Source: Reticulitermes lucifugus
Lineage: Eukaryota > Arthropoda > Insecta > Blattodea > Rhinotermitidae
Assembly (NCBI GenBank): GCA_026260175.1
Contig: JAKCWW010000835.1
Location: 469 to 64,468 of the forward strand
Reading direction: 5' to 3'
Length of the DNA: 64,000 nt
Shown here: positions 10,557 through 22,427 of the stretch, piece by piece
Position numbering within the stretch: position 1 is the first letter of the stretch
How the letters are laid out: every line of letters begins with the position of its first letter
Notes under the pieces: generated by a model
Database searches by the model: none
Seen by the model: only the letters and a program-made list of their open reading frames with translations
Told to the model about the DNA's origin: nothing
Translations under genes and position numbers: made by a program

Positions 10557-11104
10557 AGGCGCTTTCGCAAAATTGCGCAAAGCGACTATTAGCTTCGTCA
10601 GGTCTGTCTGTCCGTCCGTCTGTGTGTCTGTCCGTCCGTCTCTGTGTCTGTGTCTGTCCGTCCGCATGGAACAACTCGGCTCCCACTGGACGGATTTTCA
10701 TAAAATTCTATATTTGCGAATTTTTCGAAAATCTGTGGAGAAAATTTGTTTCATTAAAACCAGACAATAGAATCGGAAACTTTACATGAAGACTTATGTA
10801 CATTTATGATAATATCTCGCTGAATTCTTCTTAGAATGACAAATGTTTCAAACAAATTTGTAGAGAAAATTAAAACACTCATTTTATGTTCAATATCGTT
10901 TTTCAGAAAATTGTTCCGTTTATGAGGTAATGTGGAAAAATATCGTAGAGCCGGACAGGCTACAGATGACAATATAATACGGCGCATGCGCATTGCATAC
11001 TGAATAACTAAGGCTACAGGCACACACTTAGAATATATGATACTTATTACTTTTCCACCGTAACAATGGTTACGCGAACGCGCCTGTGTTACGTTTATAC
11101 GTAC
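10557..11104 (+). repeat. Dispersed repeat with GTCTGTCC core, copy 2
   Basis: A full-length counterpart of 749-1280 sharing blocks in the same order. The core at about 10600-10672 has expanded into GTCTGTCCGTCC/GTGTCT units, giving the 146-codon plus frame at 10349-10789 an artificial Val/Cys/Ser-rich stretch that should not be read as a protein. The palindrome gcgcatgcgc recurs at 10982-10991. The two copies differ at many scattered positions, implying an old duplication or independent insertions. Confidence 0.75.
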
Positions 11105-12126
11105 GTTGTCTCTCTTGTTACTTTTCCAACCGCCTGTTCTTACTCAGGCATGACCCCATTCGTCCATTGTTGTGTCCGTTCGTCAATCCACTCATTCAGT
11201 GAATGATTTCTTCCAATGGCCTTATCGATTCAGTTTCTTTATCGTTTCTACTATTAATCATTTTCATGAAAACTTCACATTTTAGAAAAAATATTGGCCT
11301 TTTAAAAATAATTCCCACTTTATTCTGAAAAAATCTAAAAATAAATTTTCAGAACTGCAGTGTCATCACCGTTCTGTCGGATGAATACCTCCCAACACTT
11401 CGATAAGTCTTTGCACACCTGTCAGCATGCCCACGCTGTTGGTTTAGGTTACTTCAGCTAATATTCTGTCAGTGTTTCTGAAACATTTTCCTTCAACTCT
11501 GGAAACAGAACAAAGTCCACGGGAGTATGCAAAACGTGTGTAGAAGTTTGGGCAGTTCTTTCTGTCATAGGACACTTCCTCCTAGATCAGCTACAGTAAG
11601 CAGGCTTGTAGGCCTAGTCACTTGTAGGATGGGAACAGTCTGCAAACGTATCAGGTCTTCTGGTGCGAATATTTAGGCGAGAGAAAAGACTTGAAAATTT
11701 CTGTTTCACGAGCAGTTTCTCTACTTGCCGTGTGATCTTCTTCCAAAATACTATTGAAGAGTTCCTGCTCGTTGGATCATCTGCAAATTTCACGCAATCG
11801 GCACGAGAGTGTGTAGCCTAAGGAGATACTCTGCTTTGATGCCCTTAATATTTGCAAACATTTCTTGCACTTCAGCGCTCGTCTCTAATCGGTTCTCGGC
11901 ACGCAGATTTTGGACTTTGATGTACGAGGTTTCAGCCCGATGTTATATATATCCCATACGAAACAGGCACATCCCCGATTTTGGAAACTAATCACGCCTA
12001 AATATTGCGTTAATGCTTCTGCTTTGATGTACGGCTCTTAGCTGCCATCAAAATTAGAAATATTTTTGTGTCCTGCTGTCCACGAATGCCTGCTTAACGT
12101 TACTTTTGAAAATACCATATGTCATT
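11105..12126. other. No gene seen
   Basis: Short open frames only (longest 60 codons). No repeat signature was recognised. Confidence 0.5.
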
Positions 12127-12139
12127 AAATGGTCCAAAT

Positions 12140-12308
12140 GGCCGTGTCATGGCTCAGGGGGTTAGTCACTGGCCTCTTACCCCGGAGGCCCGGGTTCAAT
12201 CCCGGGCTAGTCCATATTGGCTTTGTAGAGGACAAAGTGGCACTGGGACAGGTTTTTCCCCAAGTACTTCGGTTTTTCCTGTAAATTTAATTACACCTTC
12301 ACCACAAA
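12140..12308 (+). mobile_element. tRNA-derived SINE family A with 13-bp target duplication
   Basis: Begins ggccgtgtcatggctcaggg, with A-box-like TGGCTCAGGGGG and B-box GGTTCAATCCC, the internal RNA polymerase III promoter inherited from a tRNA. The body follows (gtggcactgggacaggtttt, gtacttcggttttt). The direct repeat aaatggtccaaat lies at 12127-12139 and 12309-12321 with no mismatch, marking a target duplication. It is probably among the youngest copies of the family here. Confidence 0.9.
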
Positions 12309-12321
12309 AAATGGTCCAAAT

Positions 12322-15195
12322 ATGGATCCGAAATAATGTAATAATGTTAATTACTTTCAAAGATGGTCGGATGAGCAAGGAATCACTTTACATTTATTTA
12401 TTCTAAAATTCTAAACGTTACGCAAGCCATACATTCTGTGCAGAGGTCATGTGGTTATCCTATAGTACTATCTAGGTCTTATTCCAGGGCTGGTTAAGAC
12501 CGCCATTTGCTCACTTCTTTCCGTTCCACCACCTGTAATGACGTCTGAAGTCGTGTGGGACAATTGTCAATGAATTTACTTAATTAATTGTCACATAACC
12601 AACGAGTTAATCTATAAATATTGAAGAAACGTAGAAATTGTGGCAGAACAAAGTTGTTTATGTTGGTATATTCCCCGAGAAAATCGTATTTTCTTTGTTT
12701 AAAACTTCCAATCTCAGACAATAAGTGCTGATTCTGCTGACTGTGGGAGGCGTAGAATTTTTCTACTGGTCTTAAAGCAATATGTTGTGAATTGTAACGT
12801 TTCTGGCAGCTTATTCCGTTTTGAGTTAGGACGCCTGTTGCCTGCTTGACAAGGTCAGGAAAGCCAACACGAATATTGAAGTGTTATTATATAATATACG
12901 AGATGAGAGAGATAGAGAGAGGGAGGAAAATCATGACAATTATCATTGACAGAGTACCCCGGAATTGGTCCAAGGGGTCTGAGGTATGAAATTAAAGGGG
13001 AGCTGGTTGCAGTAATTGTGTACTGGCTGAAAAGTGGTAATTGAAGTATGTTAATTAGCATTTCTTGAGATTAATGTATTGAGGTTCACCTTTACGCTTG
13101 TATGTGTTTGTAGATATATAAGGGTGTATATTCTTTCATTAAAAAAGGACTAAATATGAATTTATGTGGATCAGGATAAGGTCCTGTGGCGGACTGTTGT
13201 GAATCTTTAAAGTACGTACATTAAGTTCTGCTATAACGCGATAGTTGCATTGTTGTGAGACCTCGCGTTATATATAATCCCATAATAAAAATACTAGGCG
13301 TTATGGAAGAAATAGGACGCGGTATCTTCGCACTGGTCGCTGCAATCGCGTATAGCCAACTTGCATATGCGAAAGTCCGCGTTGTACAAAGAGCGTTCAC
13401 CAGTACGTCAACGTCCTTATAGCCAATTCGCGTTAACGAAACTGACTGTACATAAAAGAGGTGATTGTTTTGATTATGTGAGCTGTCATTTGCCTGTCAA
13501 GAAGCACACAGTTCCATGGAGTTTGTTATACACTTACATTGTTATTAAATAACTAGTTACACACGGATATACAGTTTAATAAATAAGTTCGTCAGCTTGT
13601 TTTGAAAGGTGTTAATCAATGTCTGAATTCTCACTTAAAATCAGAGTGCTCAAGTATGTGAATTACACAACTTTGTTCATAGTGCGAAGCTAAATGTAAA
13701 TTAGAAGAATGATTCCGAATTTAATTATGGAAATTATATGCAGATTGAATCGGAGATGAGTTTGCTTCAACTTAGGTTATGACCATCATCATCATCACAT
13801 CTCCCTTCCGTATAAATAATCCATTAAAACTTAAACACAACAAACTTCTTCTTCGAATGGATTTGTAATGCCTCAGCGACATACAAGCCGCCTGCATCAT
13901 GGCGTCTGTCTTCGCCATCTACTTAACAAATCAATTGCAAATTCGAAAATTCCCCACGGTCTGGGGCAGAATTTAGCCTATCATTGGAAAAAAATACCAT
14001 GCGGCAGCAATTCGACATCAGTCCATATCGGTTACAGGATAGTGATAATGAAAATGTTCGAACGTCATTGCAGTTTGTTATCACTTCTGTTCAACATCCA
14101 GTATGTCCCCAGTCAGGATGTTGGATGTTCTGGCTGAGAGTCTTGTGACTTTCTTCAGCAGCAGTTGCCGAGGAGGCAGTTAAATAAGCCACGACAGATT
14201 TTTTCACATCATTTCCGATTTATATAATTTACAAATCACATTTTCACTTATCGTGAAATAAAGAAAGCAGTTGGAAACCATTGTCAAATAAATAAAGAAA
14301 AGGTCGGTAAGTAGAATAATATTACATTGTTCATAGCCGAATAAATTAGTCCAAGTGCTAACGGTTCTGTTATGTTTTGGAGATAAGTCTTTTGAGATCC
14401 GACCTGATCACAAACTGTCCTGACAAAACTTTTTTTGTGCCTCTTGTGGATACTTCGAGGAAAATAATACACGAAGCGTCATTAATTGAGTCGAAAGTTT
14501 CTGCGCCGTTGGATTGGTCCATTACTGCCTCTTTCAGCATCTTCCCAGAACCTATTTGTTACTGTTCGAAGGCTTTATAGACATACATTTCGTGTTGTAT
14601 GTTCATCGCCTTCATGACGGATGGTCAGTACCATAGTAAAGGTAATTGTATTTAAAGATAAACTTTAGGATATGAAAATTCTTGCTCCGGCACGTAAAAG
14701 TTAACGTAAATCATCACTATAAAATTTTATCTAAATCCGTTCAAATTACGTAACATAGACATAGAATGCTTTCTGAGAAATTCGCCTTTCACGCAATAAG
14801 TCATGCCGGTGAACTCTTTCGAAGAACGTACAGGCATAACAAGTGGGTGACTAGAAGCAAGACAACTTTTGTGGTCAGTGGCGTTACAGTATCTTGTGCA
14901 TTAAAAAGCAATATTTGTCCGTCAAAAACAATTATGTATATGGAAATCAGCTACATGTAGCTTATATTTAAACAATAACTGTATAGTTGTGTTTGATGGT
15001 GGTTTACTAATTAATTATTTGCTTAAACACTACGGGATATCTTCTGTCAAGTTTAATACGTGTATGGTTTTAGGCAAACTTCGTGCTTCATGAGGGGATA
15101 CGTCACGACCCGCTGGAAAACTGAATATCATTTACGAGGACTGTGTTGTGTAGACTCAGTGAATTAATTGTAATAGTGTTTCTGTGTAAGTTAAT
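12322..15195. other. Low-repeat DNA without a recognised gene
   Basis: Contains GA-rich low complexity near 12900-12925 and CATCATCAT near 13785. Near 13235-13275 a palindrome-like ctataacgcgat/cgcgttatata pair may be half of a decayed Tigger-like end. Open frames (13868-14137 +, 14377-14580 +, 14766-14960 +) are unrecognised. Confidence 0.45.
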
Positions 15196-15240
15196 ATAGT
15201 TTTTTCTTTAGTGTCTCTCTTTTACCATAAATTGTGTCAT

Positions 15241-15283
15241 TCTAAACTATTAACATATTCTTTTCTTCTGTTTTCAGGTGAGT
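15241..15283 (+). promoter_or_regulatory. Candidate recursive splice site (3'SS fused to 5'SS)
   Basis: A long pyrimidine tract (ttcttttcttctgttttcag, 15258-15277) ends in CAG at 15277 and is followed without a gap by GTGAGT at 15278-15283. Possible branch-point sequences (ctaaac, attaac) lie about 18-35 nt upstream. This matches the ratcheting-point layout known from long insect introns, a pyrimidine tract then YAG|GTRAGT, at which intron removal can regenerate a donor. The same acceptor could instead start a real exon at 15278. It is a sequence-only prediction and implies a plus-strand transcript crossing the region. Confidence 0.45.
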
Positions 15284-15328
15284 AACGAGGCCCTATCTGT
15301 GGATATGTGTCTGGACGCTGACTGGAGG
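15278..15328 (+). other. Candidate 51-nt exon behind the splice acceptor
   Basis: From the acceptor at 15277 the first frame is open for exactly 17 codons, VSNEALSVDMCLDADWR, up to AGG|GTAGAG, a fair donor. Continuing in frame gives V, E and a TAG stop at 15335-15337. The other two frames stop at once because of TGAG and TAA. The composition is less AT-rich than the flanks. It could be a small exon of the recursive-splice type, a terminal exon, or chance. I do not recognise the peptide. Confidence 0.25.
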
Positions 15329-15339
15329 GTAGAGTAGAA

Positions 15340-18300
15340 TCAGACTGCTGGGTATGCAAAGCTGTTTTTCCCTTTATGCATGGTACGCAATTCATTTAAT
15401 CACGCAACCTTTAGGTATACGTACAATTATGTTGCAAGTGGAACACGGTAAAGACCATGACGAATGTCGTGTGCGTTTTTAGCTGAAAGCATTTTGGAAA
15501 AAATGAAACTGGTTTTATAAAGTACGAGTTTTCCGGTATTCAACTGCGTCAGTGTTTCCGCATCTTCTTGCTGCTCTAGACAGTGCAATTACAAGTAACT
15601 CACAGGAAGCCACAACACTGTGCTTTGTCTTGTCTGTATCTTCATTGAGAGTTACGTCTGCATTAACATATGTTCTTCAGTGTTATGTAGCCTAAAACAC
15701 GTTTGAAAGTATCATTTTGTGTTGCAGGACACTAGAAAAATTTGTTTGGTGAAATAGATTTATTAACATATCTTTATTCTTAAGTCAGATATTGGAGTCA
15801 TCAAATCAAGAAGGATGAGATGTTGGGATTTGTGTGACACACGTTAGAGAAAATCTAAATGAACACAAAATATAATCAGACAACTTAAAGGAGACCTAGA
15901 CTGTGTTGGAAGGATAGCACAATGAGTACATCCAGTCGTGTGCCCGAAAGTGGGAGAATACGGTCTCCATCTACATAGGCGACTTTACCGAAACTGTCGT
16001 TGTATTATCGTTGGAGCGTGAGACGGGCACACAGTAATGTGTTATGTACACTGGCGGTGGTGGCTGCGCATGAGAAATTTATTGTTGAACAGAAATGTTC
16101 ATTTGCCTTGCTATTTCAAGGCAGCATGATTTACATTAAATGGGAATGTCAACAGTCAGAGTGACAGATATTGGTGGTCGAAAAATCCCCATTCAGTTTA
16201 TTATTTTCCTTTGCGTGACTTGAAACTCGAAGTCTGGTGTGCATTGAGTGCGCGTAAGAAAATAGGACCCTGTTTTCGAAGAACAATAGATACTTAGCCC
16301 TACGTTCGGTTCATTCTGACACCATTTTGTAAGGATTTAACATAGGAATAAGAAAATCCGGTCACTTCATGTAGGACGATGCCACATCCCACACAGAAAA
16401 TTCTCAGTGACTCTCCTAGAAGAGGTATTCTGCGAACGGTTTATAAATCGTGGCTTGTTGCCTCCTTGATTTCCACATTCGACTCTGCGCTACTGTTATT
16501 TTTTGGGGACATTGAAAGACATCTGTTTTATGAATACTCTACATTCTTTGCAAGAACTGAAAAACTAGCTCTGAAAGAGAAATTGCTAGTATTTCAAGAC
16601 AAGAGCTCCGTCGTGTGTCGAGAAATATTTTCAGCAGTTGCGAGGCCAGTACAGAAGCCGGAGGCTAAACCTTTGCCTGCAAGAACTGCGGACCGTCTAG
16701 CCTGTAGCGAGTCTCCATACCGACTACGCTATCCCGGCCCTTTAGTTAGCTAACATACCCTGATTCCAAATCACGCTTTGCAAAATGCCTTAATCATATA
16801 CCCAATTGTACCAAAAGTGTCAAAATTTCCATATATTATTTTTAATCACTACTTGAGACTGTAAAATTAACTACCAGGATCAAACTGTCAAATGCAGCTG
16901 TTACTTACAGTCTTTCACCTTTTTCCGTTGTGATTTGTTTCCTTATCAAATGAAGTTGTGCTGCAGGCTTCTCAGATAGAGTTCTGCACGTTGATTGATG
17001 ATCTTGCTTCATAAATTAAATTTTAGTGGTCCATATAACGGACGTTTCTTCCCATTGTAAGGGCTGGCATGCATATCACATTAAAGTCTGTTTCCTATTT
17101 TCTGTGATTTATTTTACACGTGTATCTACGTCATTAATTAAGACTCGTTTCCTTAAATGAAGGGTGAAGTATCGTATTACACATTTAATTAGATTTAAAA
17201 ACCATTTGTTCTGTCCTTATGAACGTACATTTGCTTAATTTTATCTGATTGTTTGTTGAGTTCTGTGTGGTTTCCCTTTTGGTATACAAGCAAATATTTC
17301 GGCAAATGCGTCTCATTGTTGATGCTTCTTAGTTTACGCCTCCTGATGGAAGCACTCCCTGCTGCACATATGGAGACTTCCAAAAGATAATCTGCAAGGT
17401 AGAGTAGCAGGCACGTGACTGTCATCACTTCACCGTAATAACTAGCTTGGTACAAAATGCGAGATTTGAGGTTGGCACAACTGTGTTGTTGGTCCGTGGT
17501 ATGTGGGGTGTGACGCTGTGTTTCCCGGCGTTTCTTCGAAACGTCAGAAAAAACTAACCCACGACACATCACAAACCTGAAGACCTGGATCATCATCATG
17601 GTACGAAATGTTACGTAGGGCCTTCTTGAGAACACGGTAATTAATGTCCAGTTTCACAAGGGTGCGGAATTTTTTGTCCAGCAACGTAAGTATTGGCTTC
17701 TAAAACAGAATTCTGCTTCGAGAAAGTGGGTCTATACTGCGTCTGTTGTCCTCTAGCCTTGAAGAGGGAAGGTGGCTGATACACATAGATTGGGAAGTAG
17801 AGGTAAAAGAAGCGAAGTTCTCCTTGTGCTTAATTACGGGTCACTGCACGAAGGCATATGGTGGGTGGAGGTGTAGTCTCACGTATTCTCTAATCTTGGC
17901 ACTAGATGCAGGAAACTGGCCAGCTTCAAGCACCGGCCGCTGCACTTACAGGGTAAAATATCCCCCCTCCCCCCACCATATACACGAGTAGATGCCTGGG
18001 TGGGCCAAAAGGCAAAGCACATCAAAGAACAAGTCATGATGTACTTTGTGTGGTAGGCCCCATCGGACTGTTTTCCTGTTGAGAGTTAGAAAAACATCAG
18101 CTGGACCGTAAATCGAGTGCGGCCTTCAAAATAAATTAACAGTGCTGACAACTACATCGCGACCATCGGTGCATATTTCTGAGTTGGCATGCACACTTCA
18201 CTTGGTTAAGTTTATAAACCGTGTAGGATAGCATTAAACTCATTTGATGGCTGTTGGTGCTTTATCGTGACCATTCTTTGTGCTGACAAAACTTTGAAAA

Positions 18301-18605
18301 AGATTGGCGATATAAAACAAACAGTTGCTTCGTTACTCTTTACTTTACTAGAGTCAGGCACGTTTTTTCGTATTAGTTATAGAATTAGTTTGTTATTATT
18401 TGTAGTATTAGTATTAGTTATAGTATTACGTGTGGCAGCTGCACTTTGCAAACATGCAGCAAGCATGCATAATATATCAACACAACGACTCTGCTGCTCG
18501 GAGCAGTAGTAGCTTGCTTGCTTGCTCTTTTTTTTTTAAGTCGTCGTCCTCTTCTACCTACTCCGGTTTCCCGTTTCAGTGTCGAGGTTTGTAATTCCTT
18601 TTGAT
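15340..18605. other. No recognised gene; one SINE-like end
   Basis: The frames 16379-16753 (+, 124 codons) and 17195-17635 (-, 146 codons) are among the longest of the window but have no recognisable domain. Their sequence includes repeat-like tracts (16640-16746; and tgtgacgctgtgtttcccgg near 17510). A CCCCTCCCCCC tract lies near 17967. Confidence 0.4.
16640..16746 (-). repeat. Possible tRNA-like SINE head (family D)
   Basis: On the minus strand the sequence gggccgggatagcgtagtcg, then gtatggagactcgc, resembles the head of the element at 51296-51488 (gagcccggatggcgtagtcg). No B box is obvious. This is a weak assignment based on one short similarity. Confidence 0.35.
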
Positions 18606-18655
18606 NNNNNNNNNNNNNNNNNNNNNNNNNNNNNNNNNNNNNNNNNNNNNNNNNN
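18606..18655. other. Assembly gap (50 N)
   Basis: Exactly 50 N bases. The gap falls inside or beside a SINE family C copy, a typical place for repeat-induced assembly breaks. Confidence 1.
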
Positions 18656-18718
18656 TCCTAGCAAGCGAGCGGCCGAAGACCCACGCCTTAGACCGCACGG
18701 CCACTGGGATCGGCAGTA
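18656..18718 (-). mobile_element. tRNA-derived SINE family C, head fragment
   Basis: On the minus strand it reads gccgatcccagtggccgtgc, then ggtctaaggcgtgggtcttc. This is the same Leu-tRNA-like head (A box within tggccgtgcggtctaaggcg) seen at 45381, 43322 and 52769. The remainder of the element is lost in the adjacent gap. Confidence 0.75.
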
Positions 18719-18842
18719 GCTTGCAATGAGATGTAATTAATAAAACACTTCTGTGACCTGCCCGGCCCCGGTGCAATTATTATTTTATGATTTTTATTAT
18801 TACGTTTTAGTTGGTGTGGCGTAACGAAAGACTGTCTCCATA

Positions 18843-19085
18843 GGACGTGCCATGCTTTACGCGGTTAGTCATCGGACCCTCACTGCGGAATTCCAGTTTC
18901 GATCCCATTCAGATCCATGTGAGTTTTGTGGTGGACGAAGTGGCACTGGAACGGGCATTTCTCCGAGTACCGTCGATGTTCCCATGTCAGTAGCATTCCA
19001 CGACAGCTCCGTACTCATTTCTTTATCTGTCACTGATGTTTAGCCGCAGCAATTCACAGCGTAGTTATGTAACGCACTTAAAAAG
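18843..19085 (+). mobile_element. tRNA-derived SINE family A
   Basis: The head ggacgtgccatgctttacgc with ggttagtcatcgg and the damaged B box gtttcgatccc is followed by the family body (gtggtggacgaagtggcact, tctccgagtac) and a 3' region ending gtagttatgtaacgcac and ttaaaaagc. It is longer than the 12140 copy, and its 3' region matches 24115-24353. Confidence 0.8.
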
Positions 19086-19230
19086 CAATTTCTAGAGCAG
19101 CATAGTTTATTTTTAACTTTCATCATACATTTATCTACATGAGGAAAACAACGAACATCTCTTCTTGAGTTATTTTTGTGCTCGGCACCGCATCAACAAT
19201 AATAACAAAGTCAAAGTGCTACATTTAGAG

Positions 19231-19650
19231 CATAGCTTTTTATGGTGCTAGAACCTGGACACTGTGGAAAGTAGATCAGAAATACCAGGATTTTGAAATG
19301 TGGGCTGAAGAAGAATGGAGATCATGTGGACCGATGGTGTGATAAATGAAGCAGTATTACATAGAGTCAAGGAGAAAATTAGTATCCTACATACAGTAAA
19401 TAGACATAAGCCTAACTGGATGGGTCACGTCTTGCTTAGGAACTGCATTATAAAACACGTTATTCAAGGATAGATATAATGAAGGATAGAAGTGACGGAG
19501 AGACAAGGAAAAAAAGTAAGCAGCTATTGGGTAAATCTTAAGGAAACGAGAATGTACTGTAAATTGTAAAAGGAAGCACTCCATCGCACTGTATGGAGAA
19601 CTCGCTTTGGAAGAGACTATGGACCTTTCGTAAGACAGACTACGGAATGA
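19231..19650 (+). pseudogene. LINE endonuclease/reverse-transcriptase C-terminal remnant
   Basis: Conceptual translation with frame changes gives AFYGARTWTLWKVDQKYQDF, then NEAVLHRVKEKISILHTV, NWMGHVLLRN, and finally TVWRTRFGRDYGPFVRQTTE with a TGA at 19648-19650. These are characteristic tail motifs of invertebrate LINE polyproteins (YGxxTW, W.GH.LRN, WRTRFGR.YGP). Multiple stops and shifts show it is dead. A second copy is on the minus strand at 25566-26010. Confidence 0.85.
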
Positions 19651-19767
19651 ATGAATAAAACATTTGACCTCTAGCGCTAAATATTAACCCTTTAAAGCCT
19701 AATGATTACTTTATGTATACCAGATTCAACACTAAAAATTCTACATTGTTCAGAGTACATTTCTTTA

Positions 19768-19831
19768 TTTTGTATGGTGTTTAGAACAAACAGCGATTAT
19801 TTTGTATGGTATTCAGAACAAACAGCGATTA
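19768..19831 (+). repeat. 32-bp direct tandem duplication
   Basis: Two adjacent 32-bp units (19768-19799 and 19800-19831) beginning ttttgtatggt and ending acagcgatta differ at only two positions. They lie just upstream of SINE family B. Confidence 0.9.
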
Positions 19832-19852
19832 TTTCCCTCTAGCGTAACAGTG

Positions 19853-20125
19853 TGGCCGTGGCGCAGTTGGTTGAGGCACTGCGCTACAAACCGGAAAATC
19901 GCGGGTTCGATTCCCGATGGTGTCATTGGAATTTTCGGTCACACTATGTACCCCTGGGGTCGACTCAGCCTCTAACAGAAGTGAGTACCAGGAGTATTTC
20001 CTGGGAGGTAAAAGCGGCCGGTGCGTAGGGATGACAACATTACCACCTCCATTAGCCGATTGTCTAGAAATCTGGGAGCCTCAACCTCCTGGAACCCTAA
20101 GGGCCTGTTCAGGGATTGCTTTGCA
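19853..20125 (+). mobile_element. tRNA-derived SINE family B
   Basis: The head tggccgtggcgcagttggtt (A box TGGCGCAGTTGG) and cgcgggttcgattcccgatg (B box GGTTCGATTCC) keep both polymerase III boxes close to consensus. The body includes ggggtcgactcagcctctaa, tatttcctgggaggtaaaag, cggccggtgcg and tgggagcctcaacctcctgg. The reverse complement of the same element lies at 42624-42898, supporting the limits. Confidence 0.9.
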
Positions 20126-21103
20126 TTTGTGATTTCGGACCAAAACTATTGTTCCTGCACATTAATAAATAAAACAGAATATTCCCTTTCCGAGAAAAGC
20201 GGCCTTAAGGCGCAGAATATTTATTCAGTTATGTCATTAGAACATATAAGAACGTAATCTAAACATCTGCTTTTGCGTATAAAAAATAAGTGTCTTCCAT
20301 AAGCTTAAGCATCTTTAAAATACTGTTAAAAATAAATGATTTAATTAAGTTTACCCATTTGGGTATTACGCGAACAAAGCTGCTTATGCTCCAAGCCTTA
20401 GCTGTCTGTCGCAGATTTTATTAACTCCAGTTACGGTATTAAAGTAGGCCGTGTAAATATGACACTTACACAGTACTGTATATATTGAAGATAAGTCATT
20501 GGTGCAAAGTGAAGCATAAAAGTCGGCTGAAACACTACGAACTATATGGAAAATTTACGTAGAGTTAAGAGGATATAAAATGTTGCGTCGTAAAGTCAGA
20601 ATGCATCAAAGGCGGGGCTGTTGGTAGCTAAAAGAAGGAAGGCGTGACCTAAATTCAAATTACTCTTTGTACAAAGCGCCGGGTCTCTTCCTTTGAAGGA
20701 CAAAAGCTTTTGCGATTATTTTAAAAGCATGGACTGCAATCAATGTTGGTTTCTCGAAAGTTTTCATCTTCAGAACTGGCTTTTTACAAAATTAAATAAA
20801 GAGAACAGTTTTGACTTTACAAACTAGTTGTGACGTCAGGACAACAATTTTCTTTACAGCTGCTTTTATTACTTCTTGTTGCTTTGTTACTTCCTATGCA
20901 TTGGTGTCACAATGTAATTCGGTATGTTCCTGTTGGTGACCGTTGGCCCCCACTACTGTTGAAATTTTGGATGCCTGAAAAAGGATGTGCTAGGACTTCT
21001 TAGATGGAATGTCAGGTCATTGTAAGGCTTTATTACCAAGACACAACACAGTTTTGAAACACTAGCCTTAGCCTGAAAGTCATTCGAGGCAGGTACTCTC
21101 AAG
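20126..21103. other. No gene seen
   Basis: AT-rich DNA. An ag-ending pyrimidine run occurs at 20837-20851 (ttttctttacag), but no plausible exon follows. Confidence 0.5.
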
Positions 21104-21262
21104 CCCCGATATAGCGCCACCCACTTCGTTTACCGCAATTTATTGTGGTATATCGAGAATGGCGGTGTATCGATGATGGCAGTAAATCAAGGTACTCTAC
21201 AGTTTCAAATTTCTGTTTGCAGAATTTCATGGGCGCAAGGGGAAGATGGCGCTATGTCAGGG
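21104..21262. mobile_element. Small TIR element, about 159 bp
   Basis: The left end ccccgatatagcgccaccc and the reverse complement of the right end ccctgacatagcgccatctt form an approximately 19-bp imperfect inverted repeat around non-coding DNA. No target duplication was identified, so the superfamily is unknown. Confidence 0.55.
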
Positions 21263-22427
21263 TGTGACTGCACTGTGTTTTAGACTGATTTAATCCTTTG
21301 ACACTGCGATCAGCTTAATGAGGTACGGAGTGTCTTGTTACAGGTGAAATATTCCCTTTCAAAATTTCAGATCTAATGGACATATATTTACACAAAGCGG
21401 ATTTAACCCTTCGAATACCACCTCCAAATCCAAGTTGCTCTACAATGGACAGTGTGTCCACCATAACATCGAGACCCACTGTGGCTCTAGGCCTGATCTT
21501 CTTAAAAAGTGCGTGTGACCAATGCTGCTGTCACAGTCGCCTTGAGTCGTCCTCTCTGACGAGGAAACTTAATGTCCATTGTAACAATTATTTGGTACCT
21601 CACAAAAAACAACGTATGCTTCCATTAGAAATACTAATCTGTGAATGGTGTATAGGGAAATAATGGCATTTACTGTAAAAACAATACGAAATATATAAAT
21701 TCTGACGTCATAATGTCAAACCTAGCGGTATATAAATTAACCTTAAATCTGTAAAGATAAAATTTGCACTACGATTATCTGAACCCCAGTGAGTGTAGCT
21801 GTGAACATAATTTAATGACCAGAATCTTTAATATACGTCGTTTTTACTAAGCAATGAAAGAGCGTGTTTTCTTCGATTTTGTATCAACTTCAGTAAGCGG
21901 TGTTTCGATTTTTCCCTAGGATCATTATTTCTGATAACATTTTACTCGTACTGTTATAGTATGGCCTACTTCGAACAACTATGTATGCGATGTGTTTAAA
22001 TTATTTTCTGAAATTCTGGAATAATGCACTGCTAAATGTCGTCGGCTAAAAACTTCTCTTCAGTAACAAAAGTAAAATTTACACTCAATCTATATAAGTG
22101 CTGTATATTACCATAATTCCAATTTATTCAGTTCCAGATTTTTGTAGAAAGACTTAACGACTGTCGATATCTCCGCCGTTTTCATGATTTATTTACGCTT
22201 AACAAAACGTAATTGAGTCATTCAGGTCACTATTGTAAGTAAACGTCTTACTCTGTCTTCTACTCTCGTCCTAAGTCCTATATCTCTCTATTTCACACTT
22301 CAAAGTTTTGAAACGTTTATGACTGTGATAATTAGATTAAGCACGCCTAGGAACTGTGATTTTATTGTTAAGTCAAAAATTGAAAGTCTGAAACAGAACC
22401 TACGCCTTGATTCAACTTCATAAATCT
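21263..22427. other. No gene seen
   Basis: A 95-codon plus frame at 21376-21663 is unrecognised. The rest is AT-rich and without repeat signatures. Confidence 0.45.

Noticed and set aside
10349-10789. 146-codon frame with Val/Cys/Ser-rich repeats
   Set aside because: Its unusual composition comes entirely from the GTCTGTCC simple-repeat core of a dispersed repeat.
17195-17635. 146-codon minus-strand frame
   Set aside because: No known motif, and part of it crosses repeat-like sequence near 17510. Not convincing as an exon.
19853-19925. Possible genuine tRNA gene (A and B boxes near consensus)
   Set aside because: No acceptor-stem pairing, and the same head with the same long body recurs at 42624-42898, so it is a SINE.
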